7,172 bases of DNA from JBKPDV01 sp046728075 (GTDB lineage Bacteria; Acidobacteriota; Thermoanaerobaculia; UBA5066; Gp7-AA6), in assembly GCA_046728075.1 (NCBI GenBank), contig JBKPDV010000173.1:1-7172 (forward strand), written 5' to 3'. Shown here in pieces: positions 1 to 6,435 of the stretch. The translations under genes and the position numbers were made by a program. The notes under the pieces are model-generated. The model made no database searches, was not told the DNA's origin, and saw only the letters and a list, made by a program, of their open reading frames with translations. Every line of letters starts with the position of its first letter. Position 1 is the stretch's first letter.

Positions 1-2407
1 ACTGAGGGTCGTTTGATGACAGGCGCAGAGCATCTTGCGCCTCCTGCTTCGCCTCTTCGAGCTTGCCGGTCTTTGCCAGGCAAAGGCTGAGGACGGAGTG
101 GACGAGAGCGTTGCGTGGATTCCTGCGCAATTCGTCCCGGCAGAGGGCGATCGCCCGGCGATAGGTCTCGGCAGCCTTCGACTCATATCCCTTGTCCCAG
201 CGGTAAGAGTCCGCGAGATTGGCCCAGGCCTGAAAATGACCCGGGGTCAGCTGCACGGCTCGCTCCTGCAGGGCGGCCGCCTCCCGGAAGTGGCCGAGAA
301 AGTATTCGGAGGCGCCGGCGTTGGTATAGGCGAGCGTCGTCGGCTCGAGTGTCAGCGACTTTCGATAGGCCTCGGCCGCCTTTTCCAGCTCCCCGGCCAT
401 TTCGTAGGCGCCGCCGAGGTTGCCGAACGCTCGGGCGCTGTCAGGTGCGAGTTGCGTGACTCGTCGGAATGTCTCCGCCGCTTCACCGTACCTCCCCCGG
501 TAGAAGAAGAAGCCGGCGAGTTTGCTGTACCCGCCGAAATAGGAGGGTTGGAGCGCGATTGCCCGGCGGTAGGACTCTTCCGCACGTTTCGCGTCGCCCG
601 CAGCGTCGTAAGAGCGCGCCAGGCCCAAGAGGGCGTCGAAATTGTTTGGCTGTGCGGCCAGAGCCTGCTGGAACGCCTTCACAGCATCCGTAGGCTCTCC
701 CATGCGCAAGTGGACCTCTCCTGCCGTGGCATAGACCTCGGGACGGTCGGGATCGAGCTGCTGCGCGCGGGCCGACTCCTTCACCGCCATTTCAGCAAGC
801 GAAGGCTCGCGCGTGAGCGTGTACTTCAGCAGGCAGGCTCGAGCGAGGACCGCGTGGGCGAGTGCCGCATTGGGACTTTCGGCCACGAGCGCTTCCAGCA
901 GACGAATGGCCTCCTCGATCGAGGCGGATCTGTCGTAGCGCTGAAGAAGTCCGAGCGCCTGAATGTAGCGCATCTGCTGGCTCGCGGTCTCGAGGCCGGT
1001 CGGCGTCGGACTCTTCCGGGCCGGGATGGGCAGCTTCAACTGACTCGCCATGTGTTCGGCAACTTGGGCCTGCATTCCAAAGAGATCGGAGGCCGAACCC
1101 TCGATGGCGCCCGCGGCCACCTGAACCCGCGACTGGACGTTCCAGACCAGGTAGATGATGCGCACGCGGTCCCCGTCGCGCATGATGGAGGGCCGCACGA
1201 CGAGATGGGCACCGACGCTGCGGGCGGCGCCGAACGGATCTGCATTCTTGTCGGAGGCGGCGACGGCGGCTGTCGGTGTGACGACCTGGATTCCAGGAAC
1301 GTCGTTCAAGCGAGCCGAAAGGGTTTCCACGAGACCGTCGCCGATGACCTGTCCCCCCGGGAAGTCGCTGATGACTTTGGCCGGCAGGACGACGATGGAC
1401 CGATCGGATGCCGGCGGGCCCGGCGACATTCCGCGCACGCGCAGGAACAGGTACCCCAACAGAACAGCCGCCACAATCAGCGCCACGACGACGGCGGCGC
1501 TCCGACCCACGCGCCTCGGTGGGATGATCTTGGGCGCCTCGCTGGAGGGAAACTCGGTGGACCGCTCAAGTCCCGAGCGCGCGTCGCCGATGTCTCGCAG
1601 GCGCTCGTTGGCGTTTTTCTGGAGGCAATGGGCGAGGAGCTCTCGCACACGCGGCGGCGTCGCGGGAGGCAGCGCGCTCCAATCCGGCTCCTTGGTGAGG
1701 ATCGACGCGAGAATGTCGGAGGCCGTTTCGCCCGTGAAGGCGCGGCGGCCCGAAAGCATCTCGAAGAGAACGCAGCCAAACGCCCAGATGTCGGTGCGCT
1801 TGTCCACATCCTTCCCGCGCGCCTGCTCGGGGCTCATGAACTCGACGGTTCCGAGGATCGTGCCGGGCCGCGTCTGGTCGAGAGTCCTGGTCGGCGATTC
1901 GGACAACCCTTCGTCGCTGGCCGGCAACTCCATCGCTTTGGCCAGGCCGAGATCGAGAATCTTGACTCTTCCATCGGGCGTGACCTTGATATTCGCGGGC
2001 TTCAGGTCGCGATGGACGACCCCCCGCTCGTGCGCCGCCTCCAGTCCGTCGGCGATCTGGCGACCGATCTGGAGTGATTCTTCGAGCGGAATCGGTCCGC
2101 GGGAAAGCAGACCCCCCAGCGTTTCGCCCGGCACCAGCTCCATGGCGAGATAACGAATGTCCCCCGCTTCCTCGGCTCCGTATATCGCGGCGATCGCGGG
2201 GTGATTGATCGAAGCGAGCAAGCGCGCTTCGCGCTCGAAGCGGGCCACTCGACGGGGGTCGCCGGAAAAAGCCGCCGGCAGGACCTTGATCGCGACTTCG
2301 CGCTCCAACCGAGTGTCTCGCGCGCGATAGACCTCTCCCATCCCGCCGGCGCCCAACGGGCCGAGAATCTCGAAGACACCGAGCCTGACGCCCGGTTGAA
2401 GTGACAT
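1..2407 (-). CDS. Membrane-anchored Ser/Thr protein kinase with TolB-like domain and TPR array (C-terminus off window)
   Basis: This is a eukaryotic-type (Hanks/PknB family) protein kinase that should phosphorylate Ser/Thr in the cytoplasm. 802 codons are open from ATG at 2407 to the left edge, with no stop. The kinase domain spans about residues 9-275: glycine loop G19-A-G-G-M-G24, ATP lysine K41, alpha-C glutamate near E60, catalytic loop HRDLKPAN (132-139), DLG in place of DFG at 152-154, SPE at 192-194, and DIWAFG from D206. One hydrophobic segment (about 303-322) predicts a membrane helix. Outside it comes a TolB/FlgO-like region (about 336-465, opening RSIVVLPAKV), then TPR repeats from about 480 to the edge, with many A-x-x-x-Y/F-x-x-A-L-x-L-x-P signatures. 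The TPRs probably bind proteins on the far side of the membrane; the targets are unknown. No Shine-Dalgarno sequence is visible before the start, but the first residues match the usual family start. Confidence 0.95.
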   Translation of the reverse strand, partial: MSLQPGVRLGVFEILGPLGAGGMGEVYRARDTRLEREVAIKVLPAAFSGDPRRVARFEREARLLASINHPAIAAIYGAEEAGDIRYLAMELVPGETLGGLLSRGPIPLEESLQIGRQIADGLEAAHERGVVHRDLKPANIKVTPDGRVKILDLGLAKAMELPASDEGLSESPTRTLDQTRPGTILGTVEFMSPEQARGKDVDKRTDIWAFGCVLFEMLSGRRAFTGETASDILASILTKEPDWSALPPATPPRVRELLAHCLQKNANERLRDIGDARSGLERSTEFPSSEAPKIIPPRRVGRSAAVVVALIVAAVLLGYLFLRVRGMSPGPPASDRSIVVLPAKVISDFPGGQVIGDGLVETLSARLNDVPGIQVVTPTAAVAASDKNADPFGAARSVGAHLVVRPSIMRDGDRVRIIYLVWNVQSRVQVAAGAIEGSASDLFGMQAQVAEHMASQLKLPIPARKSPTPTGLETASQQMRYIQALGLLQRYDRSASIEEAIRLLEALVAESPNAALAHAVLARACLLKYTLTREPSLAEMAVKESARAQQLDPDRPEVYATAGEVHLRMGEPTDAVKAFQQALAAQPNNFDALLGLARSYDAAGDAKRAEESYRRAIALQPSYFGGYSKLAGFFFYRGRYGEAAETFRRVTQLAPDSARAFGNLGGAYEMAGELEKAAEAYRKSLTLEPTTLAYTNAGASEYFLGHFREAAALQERAVQLTPGHFQAWANLADSYRWDKGYESKAAETYRRAIALCRDELRRNPRNALVHSVLSLCLAKTGKLEEAKQEAQDALRLSSNDPQ

Positions 2408-2419
2408 GAAGCGGGGTCG

Positions 2420-2425
2420 ATTCTA
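2420..2425 (-). promoter_or_regulatory. Possible -10 hexamer for the kinase gene (near-leaderless start)
   Basis: On the minus strand TAGAAT (five of six matches to TATAAT) lies 12 nt before the kinase ATG. Initiation 6-7 nt downstream would leave a leader of about 5 nt, which would fit the absence of any Shine-Dalgarno sequence. No matching -35 hexamer is seen at 16-18 nt spacing, so this is only a weak suggestion. Confidence 0.2.
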
Positions 2426-2559
2426 TTTCGAGAGCCGCGAGAGGCCGGTGTTCCGATGTTCGGGGAGCCGCCTGGTCCGCGCCGAGATGCCCGAGCGGAC
2501 TGACCGACTGGTTTGTCAACCGGCGCCGGGCGGCCGAAGCGGGCGGTGTGGTGAGGCGG

Positions 2560-2970
2560 CTAGGGGCGCCCGCGGCCCTTGAAGCCGAGTCGGGCGGCGA
2601 GACCCGAGACGGGCGCCTTCGCGGCCTCGGTCGGGGTCTCCTGAGGTGCGGGTGCAGTAGCGACGCGGACGGCCTCCCGATTGACGCGTTCGACTAAGGC
2701 TTCAAGCTTCTTCAAAACGCCCATCACTTCAACTGGACCATCCGTCGACCGCGCCGTGAACGAGACTTCGCTCGTGCCGGGGTCAAGGCGGAAGCGGGCA
2801 TACTCGTCGGATCCCGCCGTGAAACGCCTATAACATTCGGCCCATCGCCGGTCGAGCCGGCCCGTGAGAGAGACCGCATATCGGTCGAAGAGCGGTCCTG
2901 CTTGCTCCCAGTTGAGTCCCACGGCATCCACGACCACGTCGTAGATCACTCTCTGTTCTTTTTCTTCCAA
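2560..2970 (-). CDS. Hypothetical protein, 136 aa, TTG start
   Basis: I do not recognise this family. The reading frame stays open upstream to an ATG at 3123 (187 aa), but the first 51 residues of that version are Arg-rich and look non-coding. The likelier start is TTG at 2970, which has a strong AAGGAG five bases upstream. The 136-aa product begins LEEKEQRVIYDVVVDAVGL. It shows an amphipathic, acidic/hydrophobic body with several Trp, Tyr and Phe residues (NWEQ, DRRWAECYRRF), a predicted helical stretch KKLEALVERVNREAV, then a low-complexity Ala/Pro/Thr tail ending in basic GFKGRGRP. There is no signal peptide, membrane segment or known catalytic motif, so it is probably a small cytosolic protein. 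Codon use includes rarer codons (AGA, AGG, TTA) than its neighbours, as in a lowly expressed gene. The kinase lies 152 bp downstream on the same strand. Confidence 0.7.
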   Translation of the reverse strand: MEEKEQRVIYDVVVDAVGLNWEQAGPLFDRYAVSLTGRLDRRWAECYRRFTAGSDEYARFRLDPGTSEVSFTARSTDGPVEVMGVLKKLEALVERVNREAVRVATAPAPQETPTEAAKAPVSGLAARLGFKGRGRP

Positions 2971-2975
2971 GCGGA

Positions 2976-2981
2976 CTCCTT
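2976..2981 (-). promoter_or_regulatory. Ribosome-binding site AAGGAG deciding a TTG start
   Basis: On the minus strand AAGGAG is followed by five bases (TCCGC) and then TTG at 2970-2968, in frame with the hypothetical protein. It is the best Shine-Dalgarno sequence seen in this gene's 5' region and is the main reason for preferring the TTG over the ATG at 3123. Confidence 0.6.
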
Positions 2982-3147
2982 GGCGTTGTTGGCTTCTGCC
3001 AGAGCAAGGAGAGGACCAACCACGCAAGCGCCTCCGTCGATGAGGCTTGGCGCGCCACCGCTCTCCAAAAGTGACAAAAAGCGCGAGCCCTTCGATTCGA
3101 AGACTTCGGGGGAGAGTCATCACTCAGACCATTACGGCCCGCCGGCC

Positions 3148-3220
3148 GGGAGACATAGCGACAGAACTCCTGGCTGCGCCGACCCGGTCACAGTCCGGGT
3201 CGCGGCGCGCGAAGTCTCCC
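3148..3220 (-). other. Nested inverted repeat, possible structured RNA or terminator
   Basis: The outer arms GGGAGAC (3148-3154) and GTCTCCC (3214-3220) are perfectly complementary. Inside them is a very stable hairpin. GCGCC+GACCCGG (3176-3187) pairs with CCGGGTC (3195-3201) and GGCGC (3204-3208), giving 12 pairs with a 2-nt bulge and a 7-nt loop TCACAGT. It lies about 130 nt past the tRNA-Leu 3' end on the tRNA's strand and upstream of the hypothetical gene. There is no T-run, so a simple intrinsic terminator is not certain; the strand is assumed from the neighbours. Confidence 0.45.
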
Positions 3221-3268
3221 AGAGGGGAGGAGGCGCGCGCCGCGGGAGCGAGAGCGCGCGAGGGATCA

Positions 3269-3305
3269 GGCTCGCGGTCGAGCCCCTTTGGGCGAGCCGC
3301 GAGCC
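3269..3305 (-). terminator. Strong hairpin downstream of tRNA-Leu, candidate terminator
   Basis: A perfect 9-bp stem, GGCTCGCGG (3269-3277) with CCGCGAGCC (3297-3305), encloses a second 4-bp stem GCCC/GGGC (3282-3285 and 3290-3293) with loop CTTT. It starts 43 nt downstream of the tRNA 3' end. The position suits transcription termination or a 3'-trailer structure, but no T-tract follows on either strand, so the terminator call is tentative. Confidence 0.4.
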
Positions 3306-3347
3306 GGTGCGCCGAAGCCGCAGATCCCGAGCAAGCGGAAGCGACGG

Positions 3348-3432
3348 TGGTGCGAGAGGAGGGACTCGAACCCTCACGGGTTACCCCACGGGATCCTAAG
3401 TCCCGCGCGTCTGCCAGTTCCGCCACTCTCGC
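3348..3432 (-). tRNA. tRNA-Leu (anticodon UAG)
   Basis: This is a complete class II tRNA of 85 nt including an encoded CCA. The acceptor arms GCGAGAG and CTCTCGC pair perfectly over 7 bp, followed by discriminator A and CCA. U8-G9 precede a D-arm with GCGGAACTGGCAGACGC. The anticodon stem CGGGA/TCCCG carries the loop CTTAGGA, so the anticodon is UAG (plus-strand 3396-3398), decoding leucine CUA and probably other CUN codons. A long variable arm (GGG-GTAA-CCC) and the T-arm GAGGG-TTCGAGT-CCCTC complete the cloverleaf. The discriminator A and long variable arm are leucine identity features. The 5' end lies 26 bp from the divergent protease start. Confidence 0.97.
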
Positions 3433-3441
3433 GGTCCAGAC

Positions 3442-3470
3442 ATCGTAAGAGCAATCGGATGAGGATTCAA
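3442..3470 (-). promoter_or_regulatory. Probable sigma-70-type promoter of tRNA-Leu
   Basis: On the minus strand TTGAAT (3470-3465) and TACGAT (3447-3442) are separated by exactly 17 bp. Each matches the -35/-10 consensus at four of six positions. The -10 ends 9 nt before the mature tRNA 5' end, so transcription would begin within a few bases of it. The box lies across the first codons of the divergent protease gene if that gene starts at 3459. Confidence 0.45.
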
Positions 3471-5042
3471 CGCCGCGCTGTTACTGTATCCGTGATGCGC
3501 AAGAGTTCGGACTCTCTGGGAATCGCGGCGTTCGTATTAGGAATCTTCACGGGAGCGACGATCGTTTTTGGCGAGCAGAAGGTCGATCCCCGGATCTTCG
3601 CCGGGAGGGCGGACTTCGAGAAGACCTCCTTCCTCGTGGTCCTGCGGGACCAGGCGGATCTCTCCGGCGCGGAATCGATCGCCGACCCCACCGACCGCGT
3701 CCGATTCGTCTACGAATCCTTGCGGGCTCAGGCGGAGCTCTCGCAGGCTGCCTTGCGCGCCCGGCTGAACGCGGATCGAGTCCCTTATCGCTCCTACTTC
3801 CTGGTCAACATGATCGAGGTGGAGGGGGACCGCCATCTCGCGGCCGCGCTCGCGGCTCGCAACGAGGTCTCGAGCGTCGCGCCCAACGCTCCCTTTACGC
3901 CGGCTCCGGCTCCGCGCGAGCCCGAGGCGTTGACCGCGGCGGCCGGGATCCTCGCGGCCACGACGGTCGAGCCGAATATCGCGAAGATCGGAGCGCCGGA
4001 CGTCTGGGCGCGCGGCTTCACCGGGCAGGGCATCGTCATCGGAATGGCCGACACGGGAGTGACCTGGGACCATTCGGCCTTGAAGGCGCACTATCGGGGC
4101 TTCGATGGAATCGGTGTTTCTCACGACTACAACTGGCACGATGCGGTCCATGACGCGCGGGCGGCCAACCCTTGCGGCTCGAGCGCATCGACCCCTTGCG
4201 ACGACGACGGGCACGGAACCTCGACGGCGGGTCTGGCGGTCGGGGACGACGGGGCGGGAAACCAGGTGGGAGTCGCGCCCGGAGCGAAGTTCATCGCCTG
4301 CCGGAACATGGATCAAGGGGACGGAACCCCGGCCCGGTATACCGAGTGTTTCCAGTTCTTTCTGGCTCCGACCGACCACAACGGCGCCAACCCGCGGCCG
4401 GACCTGGCCGCTCACATCATCAGCAACTCCTGGGGATGTCCGGACACGGAAGGCTGCACTGATCCGAACGTGCTCCGCGCGGTGGTCGAGAACGTTCGCG
4501 CGGCCGGAATCTTCGTCGCGGTCGCGGCGTCCAACGACGGCCCGAGCTGCGCGACGGTCGACATACCCGGTCTCTACGAGGCCTCCTTCTCCGTCGGCGC
4601 CACCACGCTCGCCGACACGATCGCCAATTTTTCCAGCCGGGGGCCGATCACCGCGGACGGCTCGAATCGATTGAAGCCGGACCTTTGCGCGCCCGGTGTC
4701 GGGTTGCGTGTGGCCAACAAGACTGGCGGTTACGTGGGCGGATTTTCCGGCACCTCGGGCTCGACTCCCGAGGTCTCCGGAGCGGTTGCGCTTCTCTGGT
4801 CGGCTGCGCCCGCCTTGAAAGGCCAGGTCTCCGCGACGGCCGATCTCTTGGAGGCGACGGCCGTGCCGCTCACTTCGACGCAGGACTGCCCGCCCTATCC
4901 CGGAGCTGTCGTGCCGAACGCGGTCTTCGGGTTCGGGCGGCTGGATATTGCCGGTGCGGTGGCTCTGGCGTTCCCGGTCGCGCGCGGGGTTCCCTCGGCG
5001 CCGCACAGAGGCCGCTCGCCGCGAGTCGTGCCGGCGAGGTAA
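3459..5042 (+). CDS. Secreted subtilisin-like serine protease (S8, bacillopeptidase F-like)
   Basis: This is an extracytoplasmic endopeptidase of 527 aa. From ATG 3459 the order is: basic n-region; hydrophobic signal core (about 20-38, LGIAAFVLGIFTGATIVFG); I9-type propeptide (about 57-145, from SFLVVLRDQADL to VSSVAPNAPF); and the S8 domain (about 173-508). Catalytic residues are D198 (ADTG), H252 (GHGTS), oxyanion N359 (AASNDGP) and S433 (GTSGSTPEVSG). The segments NSWGC, GVAPGAKFIACRN, SSRGPITADGS and RLKPDLCAPG fit the BapF-like S8 subgroup. Nine cysteines lie in the mature part and could form disulfides. A weak AAGAG lies seven bases before 3459. ATG 3495 is an alternative start, giving a more compact signal peptide but having no ribosome-binding site. 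Extension back to 3288 would cross the tRNA and is rejected. Residues flanking the triad are atypical (see findings), but the triad is intact, so activity is expected. Confidence 0.93.
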   Translation: MRIQRRAVTVSVMRKSSDSLGIAAFVLGIFTGATIVFGEQKVDPRIFAGRADFEKTSFLVVLRDQADLSGAESIADPTDRVRFVYESLRAQAELSQAALRARLNADRVPYRSYFLVNMIEVEGDRHLAAALAARNEVSSVAPNAPFTPAPAPREPEALTAAAGILAATTVEPNIAKIGAPDVWARGFTGQGIVIGMADTGVTWDHSALKAHYRGFDGIGVSHDYNWHDAVHDARAANPCGSSASTPCDDDGHGTSTAGLAVGDDGAGNQVGVAPGAKFIACRNMDQGDGTPARYTECFQFFLAPTDHNGANPRPDLAAHIISNSWGCPDTEGCTDPNVLRAVVENVRAAGIFVAVAASNDGPSCATVDIPGLYEASFSVGATTLADTIANFSSRGPITADGSNRLKPDLCAPGVGLRVANKTGGYVGGFSGTSGSTPEVSGAVALLWSAAPALKGQVSATADLLEATAVPLTSTQDCPPYPGAVVPNAVFGFGRLDIAGAVALAFPVARGVPSAPHRGRSPRVVPAR

Positions 5043-5064
5043 AGCGGATAGACTCACGCGTTCC

Positions 5065-6378
5065 ATGGTCGTTCTCAGCGCCCAAGAAGACTCTCCCACG
5101 CGCACGATTCTCGAGATCGAGGTGCCGTCGGACGAGGTGGAAAAAACCTGGCAAGCCGTGACGCGGGCCTATATGAAGCGCGCCGCGATTCCCGGTTTCC
5201 GCAAAGGCCACGCGCCCGAATCGGTCATCGCCAAACGGTTCTCGGGAGAGATTCGCGAGGACGTGCTGGAGCGGGTTCTTCCCGAGGCTCTGGGTTCCGC
5301 GGTCGAGGAGAGGAAGCTCGCGGTCCTCGGGCGTCCTCGGATCGAGGATCTCACGTGGGATCCTCCCGGGCCCATCCGCTTTCGAGCGCGCGTCGACCGC
5401 AAGCCCCAGATCGATCCGGGAGAATGGCGTGGGATCGCGGTCACGGATATCGCCGTCGAGCCGACGGCGCAGGAAGTGGACCGGTTGATCGACCGCCTGC
5501 GGGAAGGCCACGCCGAGTTCCATCCGATCGAGGGACGCGCGGCCGCGCCCGGGGACTTCGCGGTGGCCGACATCACGGGCACGTTCGTCGAGATCCTCGA
5601 GCCGGGTCAGAATCCGCGCACGTTCCGCGACGAAAAGCTGACCCTGGAGGTGGGGCATCCCGATTCGATGCCGGAGATCAACGAGGCTCTTCGCGGCGCG
5701 ATGCCGGGCGAGTCCCGCCGTTTTCGAAAGACGTTTCCCGACGACTTTCCCAACGAGGAGTTCCGCGGGAAGACGATCGATTACGATCTGACGCTCGTGG
5801 CGCTCAAAGAAAAAAGAATGCCCGAGGTGAATGACGACTTCGCAAAGCTCGTTGCCGACGGCGAGACGGCCGAAACCTTGCGGGAGAAAGTGCGAGCGGG
5901 ACTGCGTCGAGAAAAGGAAGCGGAGCGGCGCCGGCAGTTCCGCCGCGTCCTTTTCGACGCCCTGCTCGCCCGCGTCTCCGTACCCGCGCCGGATGTCCTG
6001 GTCGAGTCCGAAACGGGAGGCGCCCTGCGCGACTACGCGCGCTACCTGGCCTCCCAGGGTGTCGATCCCAAGGAGGCGGACTGGGAGAAGATCGAAGCGG
6101 ATGCGCGGCCCGGCGCCGAGAGACGGGTGCGCGAGTACCTGCTTCTGGACGAGATCGCCCGCCGGGAAGGAATCACGATCACCGATACCGAGGTCGAAGC
6201 CGAGTTCAAGCGCATGGCGGCGCGCCAGGGCATCGAGCCGGCCGCGCTTCGAGAACAGTTGGCCAAGCATGACGGCATGGAGGCCCTGCGCGACGAAATG
6301 CGGCTCGGCAAGGCGCTCGACCTCTTGATCGGCTCGGCGAAGGTGCTACCCTCGATGGAGCCGATAGAGGTGAAATGA
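5065..6378 (+). CDS. tig: Trigger factor, ribosome-associated chaperone and peptidyl-prolyl isomerase
   Basis: Trigger factor binds the ribosome at the exit tunnel and shelters nascent chains; it also has a prolyl-isomerase domain. The 437-aa length is normal (E. coli 432). The N-terminal ribosome-binding domain (about 1-115) carries the signature GFRKG at 44-48, at the same position as the E. coli loop. The FKBP-like domain covers about 160-247 (GDFAVADITGTF ... PDDFPNEEFRGKTIDYDLTLV). The rest is the helical SurA-like C-terminal chaperone domain, ending LLIGSAKVLPSMEP. In the FKBP domain the E. coli IPGFEDG segment reads MPEINEALRG, so prolyl-isomerase activity may be weak. The ATG at 5065 is chosen because family homology begins there and the upstream frame encodes Arg-rich non-homologous sequence. 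No clear ribosome-binding site precedes it. The protease stop is only 22 bp upstream, so co-transcription or coupling is possible. clpP follows on the same strand. Confidence 0.97.
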   Translation: MVVLSAQEDSPTRTILEIEVPSDEVEKTWQAVTRAYMKRAAIPGFRKGHAPESVIAKRFSGEIREDVLERVLPEALGSAVEERKLAVLGRPRIEDLTWDPPGPIRFRARVDRKPQIDPGEWRGIAVTDIAVEPTAQEVDRLIDRLREGHAEFHPIEGRAAAPGDFAVADITGTFVEILEPGQNPRTFRDEKLTLEVGHPDSMPEINEALRGAMPGESRRFRKTFPDDFPNEEFRGKTIDYDLTLVALKEKRMPEVNDDFAKLVADGETAETLREKVRAGLRREKEAERRRQFRRVLFDALLARVSVPAPDVLVESETGGALRDYARYLASQGVDPKEADWEKIEADARPGAERRVREYLLLDEIARREGITITDTEVEAEFKRMAARQGIEPAALREQLAKHDGMEALRDEMRLGKALDLLIGSAKVLPSMEPIEVK

Positions 6379-6395
6379 GTCGACGGCTGACAGTC
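6379..6395 (+). repeat. Direct repeat copy 1 (GTCGACGGCTGACAGTC)
   Basis: This 17-mer begins immediately after the tig stop codon and recurs 71 bp downstream with one mismatch. It contains the odd palindrome CTGAC-A-GTCAG, which runs to 6397. It is part of the ACTGTC/GACAGTC repeat cluster between tig and clpP. Confidence 0.7.
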
Positions 6396-6435
6396 AGTCC
6401 ACAGTTTTCCGGTCCGGCTTCGAGGGGCTTCGGCT

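Larger units (their letters stand above)
2971..3347. other. Intergenic stretch without a convincing gene, rich in inverted repeats
   Basis: Between the tRNA-Leu 3' end and the proposed TTG start lie 377 bp in which the open frames are Arg/Ser/Pro-rich on either strand and look non-coding. The stretch holds two separate strong hairpins (listed individually), a purine-rich segment, and an odd palindrome CGAAG-A-CTTCG at 3098-3108. The promoter for the hypothetical gene should also lie here, but I cannot pick a clear -35/-10 pair. Confidence 0.5.

Noticed and set aside
35..2077. Long 680-codon open frame on the plus strand opposite the kinase
   Set aside because: It is antisense to a protein with clear kinase and TPR motifs. 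The translation is Arg/Gly-rich with no recognisable domain, as expected for a GC-rich shadow frame.
1155..2153. Second long plus-strand frame and the minus-strand frame 1566-2519
   Set aside because: Both overlap the kinase coding region in other frames and encode low-complexity Arg/Ser/Pro sequence.
2514..2519. Perfect TTGACA on the minus strand upstream of the kinase
   Set aside because: No acceptable -10 hexamer occurs 15-19 bp downstream, so it was not called a promoter.
3098..3108. Odd palindrome CGAAG-A-CTTCG
   Set aside because: The arms are only 5 bp and do not extend; too short to distinguish from chance.
3124..3426. Minus-strand frame starting MAELADARDLGSRG
   Set aside because: This is the typical spurious translation of a tRNA gene; its first residues are encoded by tRNA-Leu.
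3288..3458. N-terminal extension of the protease to ATG 3288
   Set aside because: It would translate through the tRNA-Leu antisense strand and place 70 Arg/Pro-rich residues before the signal peptide.
3537..5105. 522-codon minus-strand frame opposite the protease
   Set aside because: It is antisense to a gene with an intact S8 triad, is Arg/Gly-rich and shows no domain.
4870..6270. 466-codon minus-strand frame opposite tig
   Set aside because: It is a shadow of the trigger factor gene in a GC-rich genome, with no recognisable family and running across two real genes.
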